Positions 9,735 to 19,734 of a stretch of DNA of 64,000 nucleotides are shown piece by piece. Under the pieces are notes generated by a model, which saw only the letters and a list, made by a program, of their open reading frames with translations, was not told the origin of the DNA and did no database searches. Location: positions 1-64,000 of the forward strand of contig CBCYMI010000018.1 of assembly GCA_965183855.1 (NCBI GenBank). The letters are read 5' to 3'. The DNA is from CBCYMI01 sp965183855. GTDB lineage: Bacteria > Pseudomonadota > Alphaproteobacteria > Caulobacterales > Maricaulaceae. The position numbers were made by a program, and so were the translations under genes. Each line of letters starts with the position of its first letter. Position 1 is the first letter of the stretch.

Positions 9735-9974
9735 TTACTCCTTCAAAATCGCACGAATTTCCTCCATGGCTCCCTCAAGATTTTTACCAATGCTTTCAAT
9801 AATTACTGCCATTTCCTTCATATCATCAGGCTTGGCATTTGCATTCATGCTTTTTTGTTTAAGGGAGGTTAGAGATGAAGACAGGGTTTGCTCTGCTTTA
9901 AGAATAGCTTTTTCGAGCCTCATTAAAACTTCTGAAAGCTCTTTACTTTCTATTCTGTCGATTTCATTTTTCAT
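9735..9974 (-). CDS. DUF4164-like coiled-coil protein
   Basis: A 79-residue, highly charged helical protein (RLEKAILKAEQTL..., IESIGKNLEGAMEEIR) that fits the small DUF4164 coiled-coil proteins encoded just upstream of zapA in many alphaproteobacteria. No signal peptide or membrane segment. Tight linkage to zapA suggests a division-related role, but that is inference only. Confidence 0.7.
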   Translation of the reverse strand: MKNEIDRIESKELSEVLMRLEKAILKAEQTLSSSLTSLKQKSMNANAKPDDMKEMAVIIESIGKNLEGAMEEIRAILKE

Positions 9975-10196
9975 GACAATGATACTTTCCTGATTTTTAT
10001 TGCCTGTATTCCATGCATTAAAACACGTAGTTTATTATATTCAATATTAAAAAGATTTGAAAAATAGTTTAACTCCCAATACAACAAACTACCATATATA
10101 TATATAAATAATTTATCACGAAAAATATTTATTCACTTTGAACAAAACAGTGATAATGTCAGAATCAGTTAAACAGGTTTCGTTCGAGAGGTTCAC

Positions 10197-12191
10197 GTGC
10201 CCCAAAAAAAAGAAATTAAACATTCAGATCTCGCAAATGCCTTGCGCATGCTTTGTGTCGATGCAATAGAAAAAGCAAAATCTGGGCATCCTGGAATGCC
10301 CTTAGGAATGGCAGATATTGCAACCATTCTTTTTCAAAAACATTTGAAATATTTTCCAGAAGATCCCGACTGGCCAGACAGAGATCGATTTGTTCTTTCT
10401 GCTGGACATGGTTCCATGCTTCTTTATGCTTTATTATATCTCACAGGATATAAAACCGTTAGCCTGGATGAACTTAAGCGCTTTCGACAATTAGGCTCAT
10501 TAACACCTGGGCATCCTGAATATGCACACACAGAAGGTGTGGAAACAACAACAGGGCCTCTTGGTCAAGGATTGGCAACTGCCATTGGAATGGCAATCTC
10601 TGAAAAAAAACTTGCTCAACACTTTGGCAATCAACTTGTTAATCATTATACTTATGTGATTGCTTCAGACGGAGACTTAATGGAAGGCATTTCCCAAGAA
10701 GCAATCACACTTGCAGGACATTTAAAATTAGGAAAACTCATTATTCTTTGGGATAATAATGGTATCTCCATTGATGGTAAAATCAGTCTATGTGATTCAA
10801 CCAATCAAAGACAACGCTTTGAATCTGCGGGGTGGCATGTCTATGCCATTAATGGACATACCCCCTCAGCAATTGATTGTGTCCTCAATCATGCCAAAAA
10901 TAGCGACAAACCTGTTTTTATTGAATGCCAAACTCATATAGGATATGGCGCACCGACCAAACAAGACAAGGCAAGTTCACACGGCTCTCCTTTAGGTGAA
11001 ACAGAACTTAAAGGTCTTAGAGAAAACCTTGGATGGGAATCTGCTCCTTTTACCCTTCCAAAAGAAATTCAAACCGCATGGCTTAAAGCAGGAAACCGTT
11101 CAGAATTGCTTTATAAAAACTGGAAAAAAACGTATCTTAATGCTCCTGAAAAAGAAAAATTTGATTCTTTTTTAAAAACCGAAATTTCTAAACAAGCTTT
11201 AGAAAAACTCCAACAATACAAGCAAAATCTATTTCGAGATAGAAAATCTGAAGCAACGCGCAAATCATCAGGTGCTGTGCTTGAACACATTGCTCCTGAA
11301 ATTAAAAATATCTTGGGTGGATCGGCAGATCTATCAGGATCCAATAATACCATGTCAACACATTACCAGAGCCTTACCCCAGATAATTTTTCAGGTCAGT
11401 ATCTTCATTATGGGATTAGAGAACATGCCATGGCTGCGATTATGAATGGAATGGCGCTTCATAAAGGAATCTTGCCGTATGGAGGAACATTTTTAGTCTT
11501 TTCAGATTATTGTCGCCCATCAATCCGCCTGTCTGCCCTGATGAAATTACGTGTGATCTATGTATTTACTCATGATTCCATCGGGCTTGGTGAAGATGGA
11601 CCAACCCATCAACCTGTAGAACATTTGGCAGCTCTAAGAGCAATACTAAACCTTTATGTATGTAGACCCGCAGATTCAATTGAAACAGCAGAATGTTGGG
11701 AAATCGCACTCAAGAGAATAACAGGACCAACAGCACTTATCCTAACACGCCAATCTCTTCCCTTCTTAAGAAAACAACATACAGATCAGAATTTAAGCAG
11801 CCAAGGCGCTTATATTCTGAACGCATCTCCTCCTGAAATAGAAGAAAAAATTGCAATTATCGCAACAGGTTCAGAAGTGAGTATTGCCAAAAGAGCGCAT
11901 CAAATCCTATCTGAAAAAAAAATAGGAGCAAGGCTGATTTCCATGCCTTGCTGGGAAGCTTTTATGGAAATTGATCCAAAACAACAATCTGAAATCATTG
12001 GACCTAAACACCTCCCTAAAATCGCTATTGAAGCAGCATCTGGCTTTGGTTGGGAACGCTGGACGAACAATCATACCCATTTTATTGGTATGAAAAGCTT
12101 TGGAGCATCCGCGCCTGCTGAACAGCTTTACGAACATTTCAAAATCACGGCAGAACATCTGGTTGAAAAATGCTTAAAAATAATACATTAA
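10197..12191 (+). CDS. tkt: Transketolase
   Basis: TPP-dependent transfer of two-carbon units in the non-oxidative pentose phosphate pathway. At 664 residues it is full length. Motifs: SGHPGMPLGMADI near residues 29-41, LSAGHGSMLLYALLYL, the TPP/Mg signature GDGDLMEGISQEA (158-169) to WDNNGISIDG, and the pyrimidine-binding block HYGIREHAMAAIMNGMALH with THDSIGLGEDGPTHQPVE. The start is GTG at 10197, with GAGAGG just upstream as ribosome-binding site; no in-frame ATG lies near it. First gene of the tkt-gap-pgk-fba-thiE series, divergent from the zapA operon. Confidence 0.96.
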   Translation: MPQKKEIKHSDLANALRMLCVDAIEKAKSGHPGMPLGMADIATILFQKHLKYFPEDPDWPDRDRFVLSAGHGSMLLYALLYLTGYKTVSLDELKRFRQLGSLTPGHPEYAHTEGVETTTGPLGQGLATAIGMAISEKKLAQHFGNQLVNHYTYVIASDGDLMEGISQEAITLAGHLKLGKLIILWDNNGISIDGKISLCDSTNQRQRFESAGWHVYAINGHTPSAIDCVLNHAKNSDKPVFIECQTHIGYGAPTKQDKASSHGSPLGETELKGLRENLGWESAPFTLPKEIQTAWLKAGNRSELLYKNWKKTYLNAPEKEKFDSFLKTEISKQALEKLQQYKQNLFRDRKSEATRKSSGAVLEHIAPEIKNILGGSADLSGSNNTMSTHYQSLTPDNFSGQYLHYGIREHAMAAIMNGMALHKGILPYGGTFLVFSDYCRPSIRLSALMKLRVIYVFTHDSIGLGEDGPTHQPVEHLAALRAILNLYVCRPADSIETAECWEIALKRITGPTALILTRQSLPFLRKQHTDQNLSSQGAYILNASPPEIEEKIAIIATGSEVSIAKRAHQILSEKKIGARLISMPCWEAFMEIDPKQQSEIIGPKHLPKIAIEAASGFGWERWTNNHTHFIGMKSFGASAPAEQLYEHFKITAEHLVEKCLKIIH

Positions 12192-12379
12192 GATACATAT
12201 AAGCCATAAACCCAAACGATTGAGGATGCTTAAAATTAAAAATGAAATATAAGTTGATATGTTCTCTTAAAATAAATAAAATTAACCTGCTCTTATCAGG
12301 AATATTTCTTGATTTTTAAATGAATATATTTCTTAAATTAAATTGGAAAGAACCTCTAAAATAAAAGAAAGGAAAACCT

Positions 12380-13390
12380 ATGTCTTTTCGAATTGCAATT
12401 AATGGATTTGGAAGAATTGGTCGATTGGTATTAAGAGCAATTATTGAACAAAGTCACTCAGAAATCGAAGTTGTTGCAATCAATGATTCAGCACCTATAG
12501 AAACAAATGCATATTTATTACGCTATGATTCTGTGCATGGAACCTCTCCTTTCGAAATCAAAATAGAAAACAATCACCTGATTGTGCCTGGTCAGGATCC
12601 TATTAAAAAACTCTCAAACCGAAACCCGTTAGAATTACCATGGAAATCCCTTGATGTTGATATTGTCCTTGAATGCACAGGCGTATTTCGGGATTATGTA
12701 TCTGCTTCTCAACATTTGCAAGCTGGCGCAAAACGTGTCTTAGTATCAGCACCTTGTAAAGACGCAGATCAAACAATTGTCTTTGGTGTTAATCATCATC
12801 TTATCTCCTCTAAAGATTATATTATTTCCTGTGCCTCATGCACAACAAATGCACTTGCTCCTTTAGCAAAGATCCTCAATGAGACCATTGGTATTGAAAA
12901 AGGCTATATGACAACCATTCATGCCTATACACGAGATCAAACAACTCTGGATCATAATCATAAAGATTTATATAGGGCACGCGCAGCTAATCTTTCAATG
13001 ATCCCAACGACAACAGGAGCTACAAAAGCCGTTGAAATCGTTCTACCTGAGTTAAAAGGAAAACTGGGTGGCTCATCCGTGCGTGTTCCAACACCAAATG
13101 TTTCTGCAATTGATTTTAAATTCATGTCTGACAAAAGAACATCTGTCGATGAAATAAACCAGAATATTATAAAATCAGCTGAAACTTCTCTAAAAGGCAT
13201 TATCTCTTGTACAGAAGAGCCTATTGTTTCAATAGATTTAAATCATAATTCAAATTCATCTATTTTTGTTCTACCTATGACCTCTGTCATTGATGAAAAT
13301 TTCGTCCGTGTATTTAGCTGGTATGATAATGAATGGGGATTTTCATCACGCATGATTGATGTTGCAAAAGAAATTTCTCAGTATCTTTAA
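12380..13390 (+). CDS. gap: Glyceraldehyde-3-phosphate dehydrogenase, type I
   Basis: Oxidises glyceraldehyde-3-phosphate to 1,3-bisphosphoglycerate with NAD(P)+. At 336 residues it is full length. Rossmann motif INGFGRIGR at residues 7-15; catalytic Cys154 in SCASCTTN; inorganic-phosphate region TTTGATKAVE; C-terminal SWYDNEWGFSSR. A good ribosome-binding site (AGAAAGGAAAA) precedes the ATG. It lies between tkt and pgk in one direction; gaps of about 190-220 bases suggest separate or attenuated transcription. Confidence 0.96.
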   Translation: MSFRIAINGFGRIGRLVLRAIIEQSHSEIEVVAINDSAPIETNAYLLRYDSVHGTSPFEIKIENNHLIVPGQDPIKKLSNRNPLELPWKSLDVDIVLECTGVFRDYVSASQHLQAGAKRVLVSAPCKDADQTIVFGVNHHLISSKDYIISCASCTTNALAPLAKILNETIGIEKGYMTTIHAYTRDQTTLDHNHKDLYRARAANLSMIPTTTGATKAVEIVLPELKGKLGGSSVRVPTPNVSAIDFKFMSDKRTSVDEINQNIIKSAETSLKGIISCTEEPIVSIDLNHNSNSSIFVLPMTSVIDENFVRVFSWYDNEWGFSSRMIDVAKEISQYL

Positions 13391-13391
13391 A

Positions 13392-13426
13392 TAAATAGTC
13401 AGAACTTTTTAAAGAAAGACTATTTA
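13392..13426 (+). terminator. Possible weak terminator after gap
   Basis: Nine-base inverted arms TAAATAGTC (13392-13400) and GACTATTTA (13418-13426) directly follow the gap stop codon. The stem is AT-rich and followed by A rather than T residues, so it is a weak terminator or an mRNA 3'-end stabiliser at best. Confidence 0.35.
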
Positions 13427-13608
13427 AAAATAATATCATTGGATGTATAAATTGATCGTATTATTCATAAGTTCGTTAATATAAATGGAATGGATTTTTG
13501 CTCCATAAAATGAGTTAAATGGATGAAAACCTGTTTATTTAAAGAATATATTATTCATGCTTTTTCAAACAGGCTATAAACCATAACTGAAATATAAAAG
13601 GAGAAATT

Positions 13609-14826
13609 ATGCATAACTGGCTTGATCTGGAACATGCTGATATCGCAGAAAAAGCCTGCTTGGTACGTGTTGATTATAATGCGCCAATTAAAAATGGCAA
13701 GTTAACCGATATGACCAGACTTAAAGCGAGCTTTCAAACACTTAAAACACTAGAAAATAAAAATGCAAAAATAATCCTAATTTCTCATTTCGGACGCCCT
13801 AAAGGAAAATATGTAAAAGAACTCAGCTTAAAACCTGTTGCAGAGCATTTATCTAACCTTATTAAAAAACCCATTTATTTCGCCGAAAAAGGGATTAACC
13901 AAACAAGTCTAAATGAAATCAGACAATTAGATAATCGTCAAATTATTTTATTGGAAAATCTAAGATTTTATGAGGGAGAAGAAAAAAATAGTCCTGAGTT
14001 TTCTCAGCTATTAAGCCAGTTTGGAGATGTTTATATTAATGATGCGTTTTCTGCATCCCACAGAGCACATGCATCCATTGTTGGAATTACACATTCTTTG
14101 CCAAGCTATGCAGGAAACGCTCTCAATTATGAACTCTCAATGTTGGAAAAAACGCTGAGCTCTCCTGAGAAACCCATTCTTGGAATCGTTGGTGGAGCAA
14201 AAATATCAACCAAAATCAGTATATTGAAAAGTCTTGTTCAAAAGCTCGATATGCTTTTTATTGGTGGCGGAATGGCAAATACATTTCTATATGCATTAAA
14301 TATTCCAATCGGTAAGTCTCTATATGAAAAAGAATATGCAAAAACAGCTCTTGAAATTACTGAACTTGCCAAAACTCATAGCTGTCAACTCGTTCTTCCC
14401 AATGATGTTGTAACCGCAAAACAATTCAAACAAGGTGTAAATTCAGAAATAAAATTTAAAGAAAACATTAATGCAGATGATCTGATATTGGATATAGGCT
14501 CCCAAACGATCCATGCGCTTTCCAGCCTTGTTCGAAAAAGCAAAACCGTATTGTGGAATGGTCCATTAGGCGCTTTTGAAACAAAACCTTTTGATCATGG
14601 AACCATTACATTACTTCAAGAAACCGCTCATTTATGTAAACATAATCAATTAAAAGCTATTGCAGGAGGTGGAGATACAGTTTCTGCATTAAATACAGCA
14701 AATGTCACACAAGATTTTACCTATGTCTCAACAGCAGGAGGCGCTTTTCTAGAATGGGTTGAAGGAAAGGAACTTCCAGGAATTAAAGCATTAAAACAGG
14801 CAAACAAGTCCTTTTTAGATCATTAA
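13609..14826 (+). CDS. pgk: Phosphoglycerate kinase
   Basis: Substrate-level phosphorylation of ADP from 1,3-bisphosphoglycerate. At 405 residues it is full length. Motifs: VRVDYNAPIKNG near the start, ISHFGRPKGK, LLENLRFYEGEEKN, NDAFSASHRAHAS, the hinge/ATP region GIVGGAKISTKI, LWNGPLGAFE, and the C-terminal glycine-rich AGGGDTVSAL. A strong site AAAGGAG lies just before the ATG. The gap-pgk-fba order is a common proteobacterial glycolytic/gluconeogenic cluster. Confidence 0.96.
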   Translation: MHNWLDLEHADIAEKACLVRVDYNAPIKNGKLTDMTRLKASFQTLKTLENKNAKIILISHFGRPKGKYVKELSLKPVAEHLSNLIKKPIYFAEKGINQTSLNEIRQLDNRQIILLENLRFYEGEEKNSPEFSQLLSQFGDVYINDAFSASHRAHASIVGITHSLPSYAGNALNYELSMLEKTLSSPEKPILGIVGGAKISTKISILKSLVQKLDMLFIGGGMANTFLYALNIPIGKSLYEKEYAKTALEITELAKTHSCQLVLPNDVVTAKQFKQGVNSEIKFKENINADDLILDIGSQTIHALSSLVRKSKTVLWNGPLGAFETKPFDHGTITLLQETAHLCKHNQLKAIAGGGDTVSALNTANVTQDFTYVSTAGGAFLEWVEGKELPGIKALKQANKSFLDH

Positions 14827-15005
14827 AATTAAGAGAAGATGCTGTAATTAAACATATAGACAAAAGCTAAATTGAATAGATAAGAATTAAGCTGATCTCC
14901 TAAATGGCTGAAATTATTTAGCAATAAAGAAGGATCACAACTATGATATCATCATGACAATCCTTGATGATCTATAAGACAAAACATTAAACAAATGGAG
15001 CAAAT

Positions 15006-16049
15006 ATGATGAGCCAAGCTGAATTAAATACAATTGCAATTCAAATGACAGAAAAAGGGAAAGGTATCCTGGCTGCAGACGAATCAACATCAACTATATC
15101 CAAGCGTTTTGATGGTATTTCACTTTCATCAACTTTCGAAAATCGAAGAGATTGGCGTGAACTTCTGTTTCAAGCTGAAAATGCCATGAAAAATTATATT
15201 TCAGGAGTTATTCTTTATGATGAAACCTTACGACAATCCAGCAAGGATCCTTGCACTTCCTTACCTGATTTAATCAAAAATCATGGCGTAATCGTAGGAA
15301 TAAAAGTTGATACAGGCGCAAAACCATTAGCAAACAGTCTAAATGAAACCATCACAGAAGGGCTTGATGGACTCCGGGAGCGATTATCAGAATATTATCA
15401 ATTGGGTGCACGATTTGCGAAATGGAGAGCCGTTATTAAAATTGATCAAAATACGCTTCCTTCCATCCAAGCAATTAAAGCAAATACACATGCATTGGCA
15501 CGCTATGCTGCCTTGTGTCAGGAAGTAAAAATCGTTCCTATTGTAGAGCCCGAAATTCTAATGGATGGAAATCATACAATAGATCGCTGCTATGATGTAA
15601 CACAAGCCGTTTTAAAACAACTCTATCAGGATTTGAATGAACACCATGTTTTTCTGGAAGGAAGTGTTTTAAAGCCCAATATGGTTATTTCAGGAACAAA
15701 ATGTCCTGATCAGGCAGAAGCTGAAGAAATTGCAGAAAAAACCGTTTACTGTCTAAAATCCTCCGTGCCTGAAGCCGTTGCAGGAATTGCTTTTTTATCT
15801 GGAGGACAATCTGATATTCAAGCCACAAAACATTTAAACTTAATGAATCAGCTTTATCCTGATCTGGCTTGGAATTTAACTTTTTCCTATGGAAGAGCTC
15901 TACAAGCAGCTCCTTTAAAAGCATGGTATGGAAAAGAACAAAATATAGAAAAAGCACAATCTGTTTTTGAACACCGTGCTTTTATGAATAGCCTTGCTTC
16001 TCTTGGAAAATGGTCATCAGAAAAAGAAAATAATACATTCACAACCTAA
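15006..16049 (+). CDS. Fructose-bisphosphate aldolase, class I
   Basis: Reversible cleavage of fructose-1,6-bisphosphate. Class I is shown by KGILAADESTSTISKRF near residues 18-34 and by the Schiff-base lysine Lys223 in EGSVLKPNMV. Other family blocks are KWRAVIKID, VEPEILMDG, GIAFLSGGQSD and LTFSYGRALQ. At 347 residues it is full length. The start is one of two adjacent ATGs (15006 or 15009). It lies between pgk and thiE on the same strand. Class I enzymes are less usual than class II in bacteria but occur in several alphaproteobacterial groups. Confidence 0.95.
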   Translation: MMSQAELNTIAIQMTEKGKGILAADESTSTISKRFDGISLSSTFENRRDWRELLFQAENAMKNYISGVILYDETLRQSSKDPCTSLPDLIKNHGVIVGIKVDTGAKPLANSLNETITEGLDGLRERLSEYYQLGARFAKWRAVIKIDQNTLPSIQAIKANTHALARYAALCQEVKIVPIVEPEILMDGNHTIDRCYDVTQAVLKQLYQDLNEHHVFLEGSVLKPNMVISGTKCPDQAEAEEIAEKTVYCLKSSVPEAVAGIAFLSGGQSDIQATKHLNLMNQLYPDLAWNLTFSYGRALQAAPLKAWYGKEQNIEKAQSVFEHRAFMNSLASLGKWSSEKENNTFTT

Positions 16050-16568
16050 CCCCTGATTTTCCTGGAAATTTTTATTCATCTGCATTTCAAGATTTATTAT
16101 CTTAAAAAATGAGAGTATTTCTAACATAAAAGATCCTCCCTATAAAAAACAGGGCTGATAAATACTAAAAAGATATTTTATAGCACTATCTAAATTTTTC
16201 CATTTGAAAGAAAAAAGTTAAGAAACCTAAAGCTTTTCTCATTTATCCTTTATACAAAAAACATCCTTTAAAAAATGGGCGAGGTTATATTCAATTCTGA
16301 TTTGTTTTTTCTTATAAATAGTCAGGAGATGATTTTCTATCTCTGATAGAATGATTGAATAATCAAATTCTAATATTTATCAGATATGCCCCTAACCTAC
16401 ACATCAGGTGTTTATAACAATATACCTCCACTCTATCTATTTAGTCTTTGCTATCTTTATTTTAATAAATATGCTCATGTTTTCTTTGACGAAAAAAACA
16501 ATCCATACTAAAATAGCTTTCTATTAGATAAAATCTATCACATAGCAAGCTTTTTCTAAAAATAATGA
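16050..16568. other. Noncoding stretch between fba and thiE
   Basis: About 520 AT-rich bases without a credible ORF. I looked for a TPP riboswitch in front of thiE and did not find its conserved elements. No strong hairpin with a T-tract is evident. Confidence 0.5.
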
Positions 16569-17438
16569 GTGTCCAAATCTATGCCTTTTTTCAAGAATCA
16601 TCCCTTATCAGCACGCATTTATCTGTTAACACCCAATCATATTCACGCTTTAGATGATTTCTCAAAAATGCTTTCAAAATTGTGTACAACCAGACAAATT
16701 GCTGCTTTCCAAATTCGTCTCAAAAACGTACCAGATCAAATGATCAAACAATGTTATCATGCTATAAATCCAATCTTAAAAACATACCATATTCCAATTT
16801 TAATCAATGATCGTGTTGATCTGACCATTGAACTCGATGCCGATGGCGTTCATCTAGGAGAAGAAGATACACCCTATGAACAAGCCAGAGCACAATTGGG
16901 GAAAAATAAATTAATTGGTGTTTCCTGCTATAATTCAAGAAAAAGAGCATTAAATGCCTTAGAATCTGGCGCAGATTACGTTGCTTTTGGAGCTTTCTAT
17001 CCAACAAAAACCAAACAGGTAAAAGCAAAAGCAGAAACTGAACTGTTAAAATGGTGGAAAAAAACACCCTGTCAGACAAGAAATTTCCTCAATATGAAGG
17101 ATAAAAAAAAGCAAAAATCAGAGCATTTCTCTGTTTTATCTCTAAAAAAAAACAAGCTGGGTTTATTAGAAAAAAATAATAACCAAAAATCCTCTCCCCT
17201 CTTTTTACAAAAAAACAATCCTTTTTCTATTTCTACCCCCGATGAAAGACAAATACCCCCATGTGTTGCCATTGGAGGCATTACACCAGAAAAGTGTGAG
17301 AACCTACTTCTTTCAGGAGCCGATTTTTTAGCTGTATCTTCAAGCATATGGTCTTCTTTTGAACATGCATATGATCAAATGAAAGCATTCCAGTTTCAAA
17401 TAGAGCAGGCGTTGAAAAACAATCAAAATCATGATTAA
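16569..17438 (+). CDS. thiE: Thiamine phosphate synthase with internal low-complexity insertion
   Basis: Joins HMP pyrophosphate and thiazole phosphate to make thiamine phosphate. Family motifs: ILINDRVDLTIELDADGVHLGEED (residues 78-100), LIGVSCYN, GADYVAFGAFYPTKTK (135-149) and CVAIGGITPEKCENLLLSGADFLAV (232-256). At 289 residues it is about 70 longer than usual because residues 165-230 are a Lys/Asn/Ser-rich insertion placed before the phosphate-binding GGIT loop, the normal position of a surface loop. The start is GTG at 16569 or ATG at 16581. No other thi gene is adjacent; linkage to fba is seen in other alphaproteobacteria. Confidence 0.87.
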   Translation: MSKSMPFFKNHPLSARIYLLTPNHIHALDDFSKMLSKLCTTRQIAAFQIRLKNVPDQMIKQCYHAINPILKTYHIPILINDRVDLTIELDADGVHLGEEDTPYEQARAQLGKNKLIGVSCYNSRKRALNALESGADYVAFGAFYPTKTKQVKAKAETELLKWWKKTPCQTRNFLNMKDKKKQKSEHFSVLSLKKNKLGLLEKNNNQKSSPLFLQKNNPFSISTPDERQIPPCVAIGGITPEKCENLLLSGADFLAVSSSIWSSFEHAYDQMKAFQFQIEQALKNNQNHD

Positions 17439-17613
17439 AAAAAATTATATTTTTAAGATATAGACCCTAAAATTAATCATCAAAATAAAGTTTTTATTGG
17501 TAAATTTTAGGATTCTTTGAAAATCTTTCCTAAATTTCATTTTTCTAATTGGATATTTTACATTAGATTTAAAATACTTTAATAAGCTAAGGTTTCAATT
17601 AATCAAGGTTTCA

Positions 17614-18906
17614 ATGTTGAAACTGTTTTATCTTTTATGGATTTTAAATTACTCAATGCTTTATCGGATTATAAACTCAGGTTTAGAAAATTTATTCTGG
17701 AGGTGTTTTTATCAAAAACCCACGCTTCCGCTTTTTACTCCAAAACCTATCAAACTCATATTCAGAAAAAAACAGAGCATGCCCGTATTCTTCCAATTCT
17801 TATGCTTGTTTGGAAGTATTTTATTTAGCCCTGGCTTTATAAATACTGGTTTTTCAAATTCAAAACAAACTCTGGATGAAAACAAACCAACTGAGTTGAC
17901 AGATACTACTCAATCGGATCCTGTATTTAACTCAGCACTGTTTGCCTATCATCATAAAAAATATGAACAAGCCTATCATACAATACATGGTCTTGCACAA
18001 CAAGGGCATGCAAAAGGACAAACGCTTCTTGCATATTTTTATGAAAAAGGAATTTATGTTCAAAAAGATGATGACCAAGCCACTTATTGGTATAAAAAAG
18101 CGGCTAAAAAAAACAATACAGATGCCTATATCGGATTGGCAAGGCTTGCCCTTGATCAACGAGCAGGATTAACATTAAAAGATGTAAAATCCTATTTAAC
18201 AAAAGCAGCAAGCTTGAATAATAATTCTGCACGTCGCATTTTATCAGAACTGTATAAAGAAGGAAAATCTGTCAAATCTTCTCCCCAACTTTCTGCTTAT
18301 TGGCTAGCTGAAGCTGCAAATCATAAAGATGTTGAAGCTCAAGAATTATTGGCAAGATTTTATTTAAATGGATTTGGCGTTCCAAAAAGCATCCGAAAAG
18401 CCCTGAAATGGTTTGAACGAGCCGCAAAAAATGGATCCTCAAACGCACTTTATGCGTTAGCATTATTATATCTGAAAGGAAAAGCAACAGATTTCTATAT
18501 CTTCTCACCTAATCCAGAAGAAGGAATAAACTATCTAAAACAGGCTGCAAATTTAAACCATCCAGCTGCAATGGCTGATCTCGGCTTAATGTTCTATCAG
18601 GGAAAACATATCGAACATTCTCCAAAAAAGGCTCTTTACTGGATTAAGAAAGCCGCTCATTTGGAAGATGTAGAAGGATGCTATCTCTATGCCCTTTTAC
18701 TTGCTAAAGGTGAAGAGAAAGAACAAAAAGATTTTGATCAAGCATATTACTGGCTTTTAAAATCAGAGCAAACTCAAAATAAAGAACATGATCTGGATCA
18801 GATAAAACTTAAAAAAATACTGGAAACCACATTAAATTTAAAAAGAAAAACAGAAATTAAATATATGATTTCTGAACACATGCCCTATACAAAAACTATT
18901 AAATAA
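17614..18906 (+). CDS. Sel1-repeat (TPR-like) exported protein
   Basis: A 430-residue protein with about six to eight Sel1-like repeats from residue 110 onward (for example LLAYFYEKGIYVQKDDDQA, YWYKKAAK, RFYLNGFGVPKSIRKALKWFERAAKNGS, LGLMFYQGKHIEHSPKKALYWIKKAA). Sel1 repeats form helical scaffolds for protein contacts. A hydrophobic segment after an internal ATG (17779; MPVFFQFLCLFGSILF) resembles a signal peptide; the upstream start at 17614 has a better ribosome-binding site (AAGG seven bases before). Either way the protein is probably envelope-directed. A Sel1 gene before efp is familiar in Rhodospirillales-type genomes. Confidence 0.85.
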   Translation: MLKLFYLLWILNYSMLYRIINSGLENLFWRCFYQKPTLPLFTPKPIKLIFRKKQSMPVFFQFLCLFGSILFSPGFINTGFSNSKQTLDENKPTELTDTTQSDPVFNSALFAYHHKKYEQAYHTIHGLAQQGHAKGQTLLAYFYEKGIYVQKDDDQATYWYKKAAKKNNTDAYIGLARLALDQRAGLTLKDVKSYLTKAASLNNNSARRILSELYKEGKSVKSSPQLSAYWLAEAANHKDVEAQELLARFYLNGFGVPKSIRKALKWFERAAKNGSSNALYALALLYLKGKATDFYIFSPNPEEGINYLKQAANLNHPAAMADLGLMFYQGKHIEHSPKKALYWIKKAAHLEDVEGCYLYALLLAKGEEKEQKDFDQAYYWLLKSEQTQNKEHDLDQIKLKKILETTLNLKRKTEIKYMISEHMPYTKTIK

Positions 18907-19069
18907 AGGCATCATATTATTCATGCACTATTTCATACCATTAGAATAATGGAGAATTGGCATACCTTCTTTTGAAAAAAACAATGGAAAAGGAAGAAGA
19001 TCACTGCTTGCATATCTTTCAAGCTCTTGCTAAATTGCCAAAAAATAAAACCAAAAACAGGTCTTAATT

Positions 19070-19633
19070 ATGAAAATTGATGGAAATGCAATTCGACCAG
19101 GTATGGTTATCAAGCATCAGAATCATTTATGGGTTGCAGTAAAAATACAAGCTGTAAAACCTGGAAAAGGCGGTGCCTATAATCAGGTTGAATTAAAAAA
19201 TATTCTTGACGGACGAAAGCTTAATGAACGTTTCAGATCATCAGAATCTGTAGAGCGCGTTCGCCTTGAACAAAAAGAATTTACCTATCTTTATCATACA
19301 GATGATTTGTTTAATTTTATGGATTCTCAAACTTATGAACAAATAGAATTAAAAAAAGAATTCATCGGAGATCAAATTGCATATTTGAAAGAAAACCTTC
19401 CTGTTAATCTTGAATTCTATGAAGGAAAGCCGATTGGCATTACACTACCAGAACAAATTACACTAACCATTACGGAAACAGAGCCTGCAATTAAAGGGCA
19501 GACCGCAACCAATTCTTTCAAACCTGCAATTTTGGAAAATGGAATTCGAACAACAATTCCTCCTTTTATCGGTGCTGGAGAAAAAATTATTGTTTCAACA
19601 GAAGATGGGAGCTATGTAAAACGTGCAGACTAA
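19070..19633 (+). CDS. efp: Elongation factor P
   Basis: Stimulates peptide-bond formation at polyproline stalls on the ribosome. At 187 residues it is full length. Residues 1-60 hold the KOW-like domain with the modifiable loop VKPGKGGAY, where Lys33 is the candidate for post-translational modification. Two OB domains follow, including the EF-P signature block TITETEPAIKGQTATNSFKPA and the end GEKIIVSTEDGSYVKRAD. The modifying enzymes are not in this window. suhB follows 100 bases downstream. Confidence 0.96.
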   Translation: MKIDGNAIRPGMVIKHQNHLWVAVKIQAVKPGKGGAYNQVELKNILDGRKLNERFRSSESVERVRLEQKEFTYLYHTDDLFNFMDSQTYEQIELKKEFIGDQIAYLKENLPVNLEFYEGKPIGITLPEQITLTITETEPAIKGQTATNSFKPAILENGIRTTIPPFIGAGEKIIVSTEDGSYVKRAD

Positions 19634-19734
19634 GCATGTCTTTTTAGTATTGTCCTTTTTAGAGTTTACATCTTTATTGATTTGGTTATAAGTTTCCAGT
19701 TTATATATCGTTTATATAGTTTGAGAAAAATAGA

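Noticed and set aside
16050..16568. TPP riboswitch upstream of thiE
   Set aside because: The conserved CTGAGA and ACCTGA-type elements are absent.
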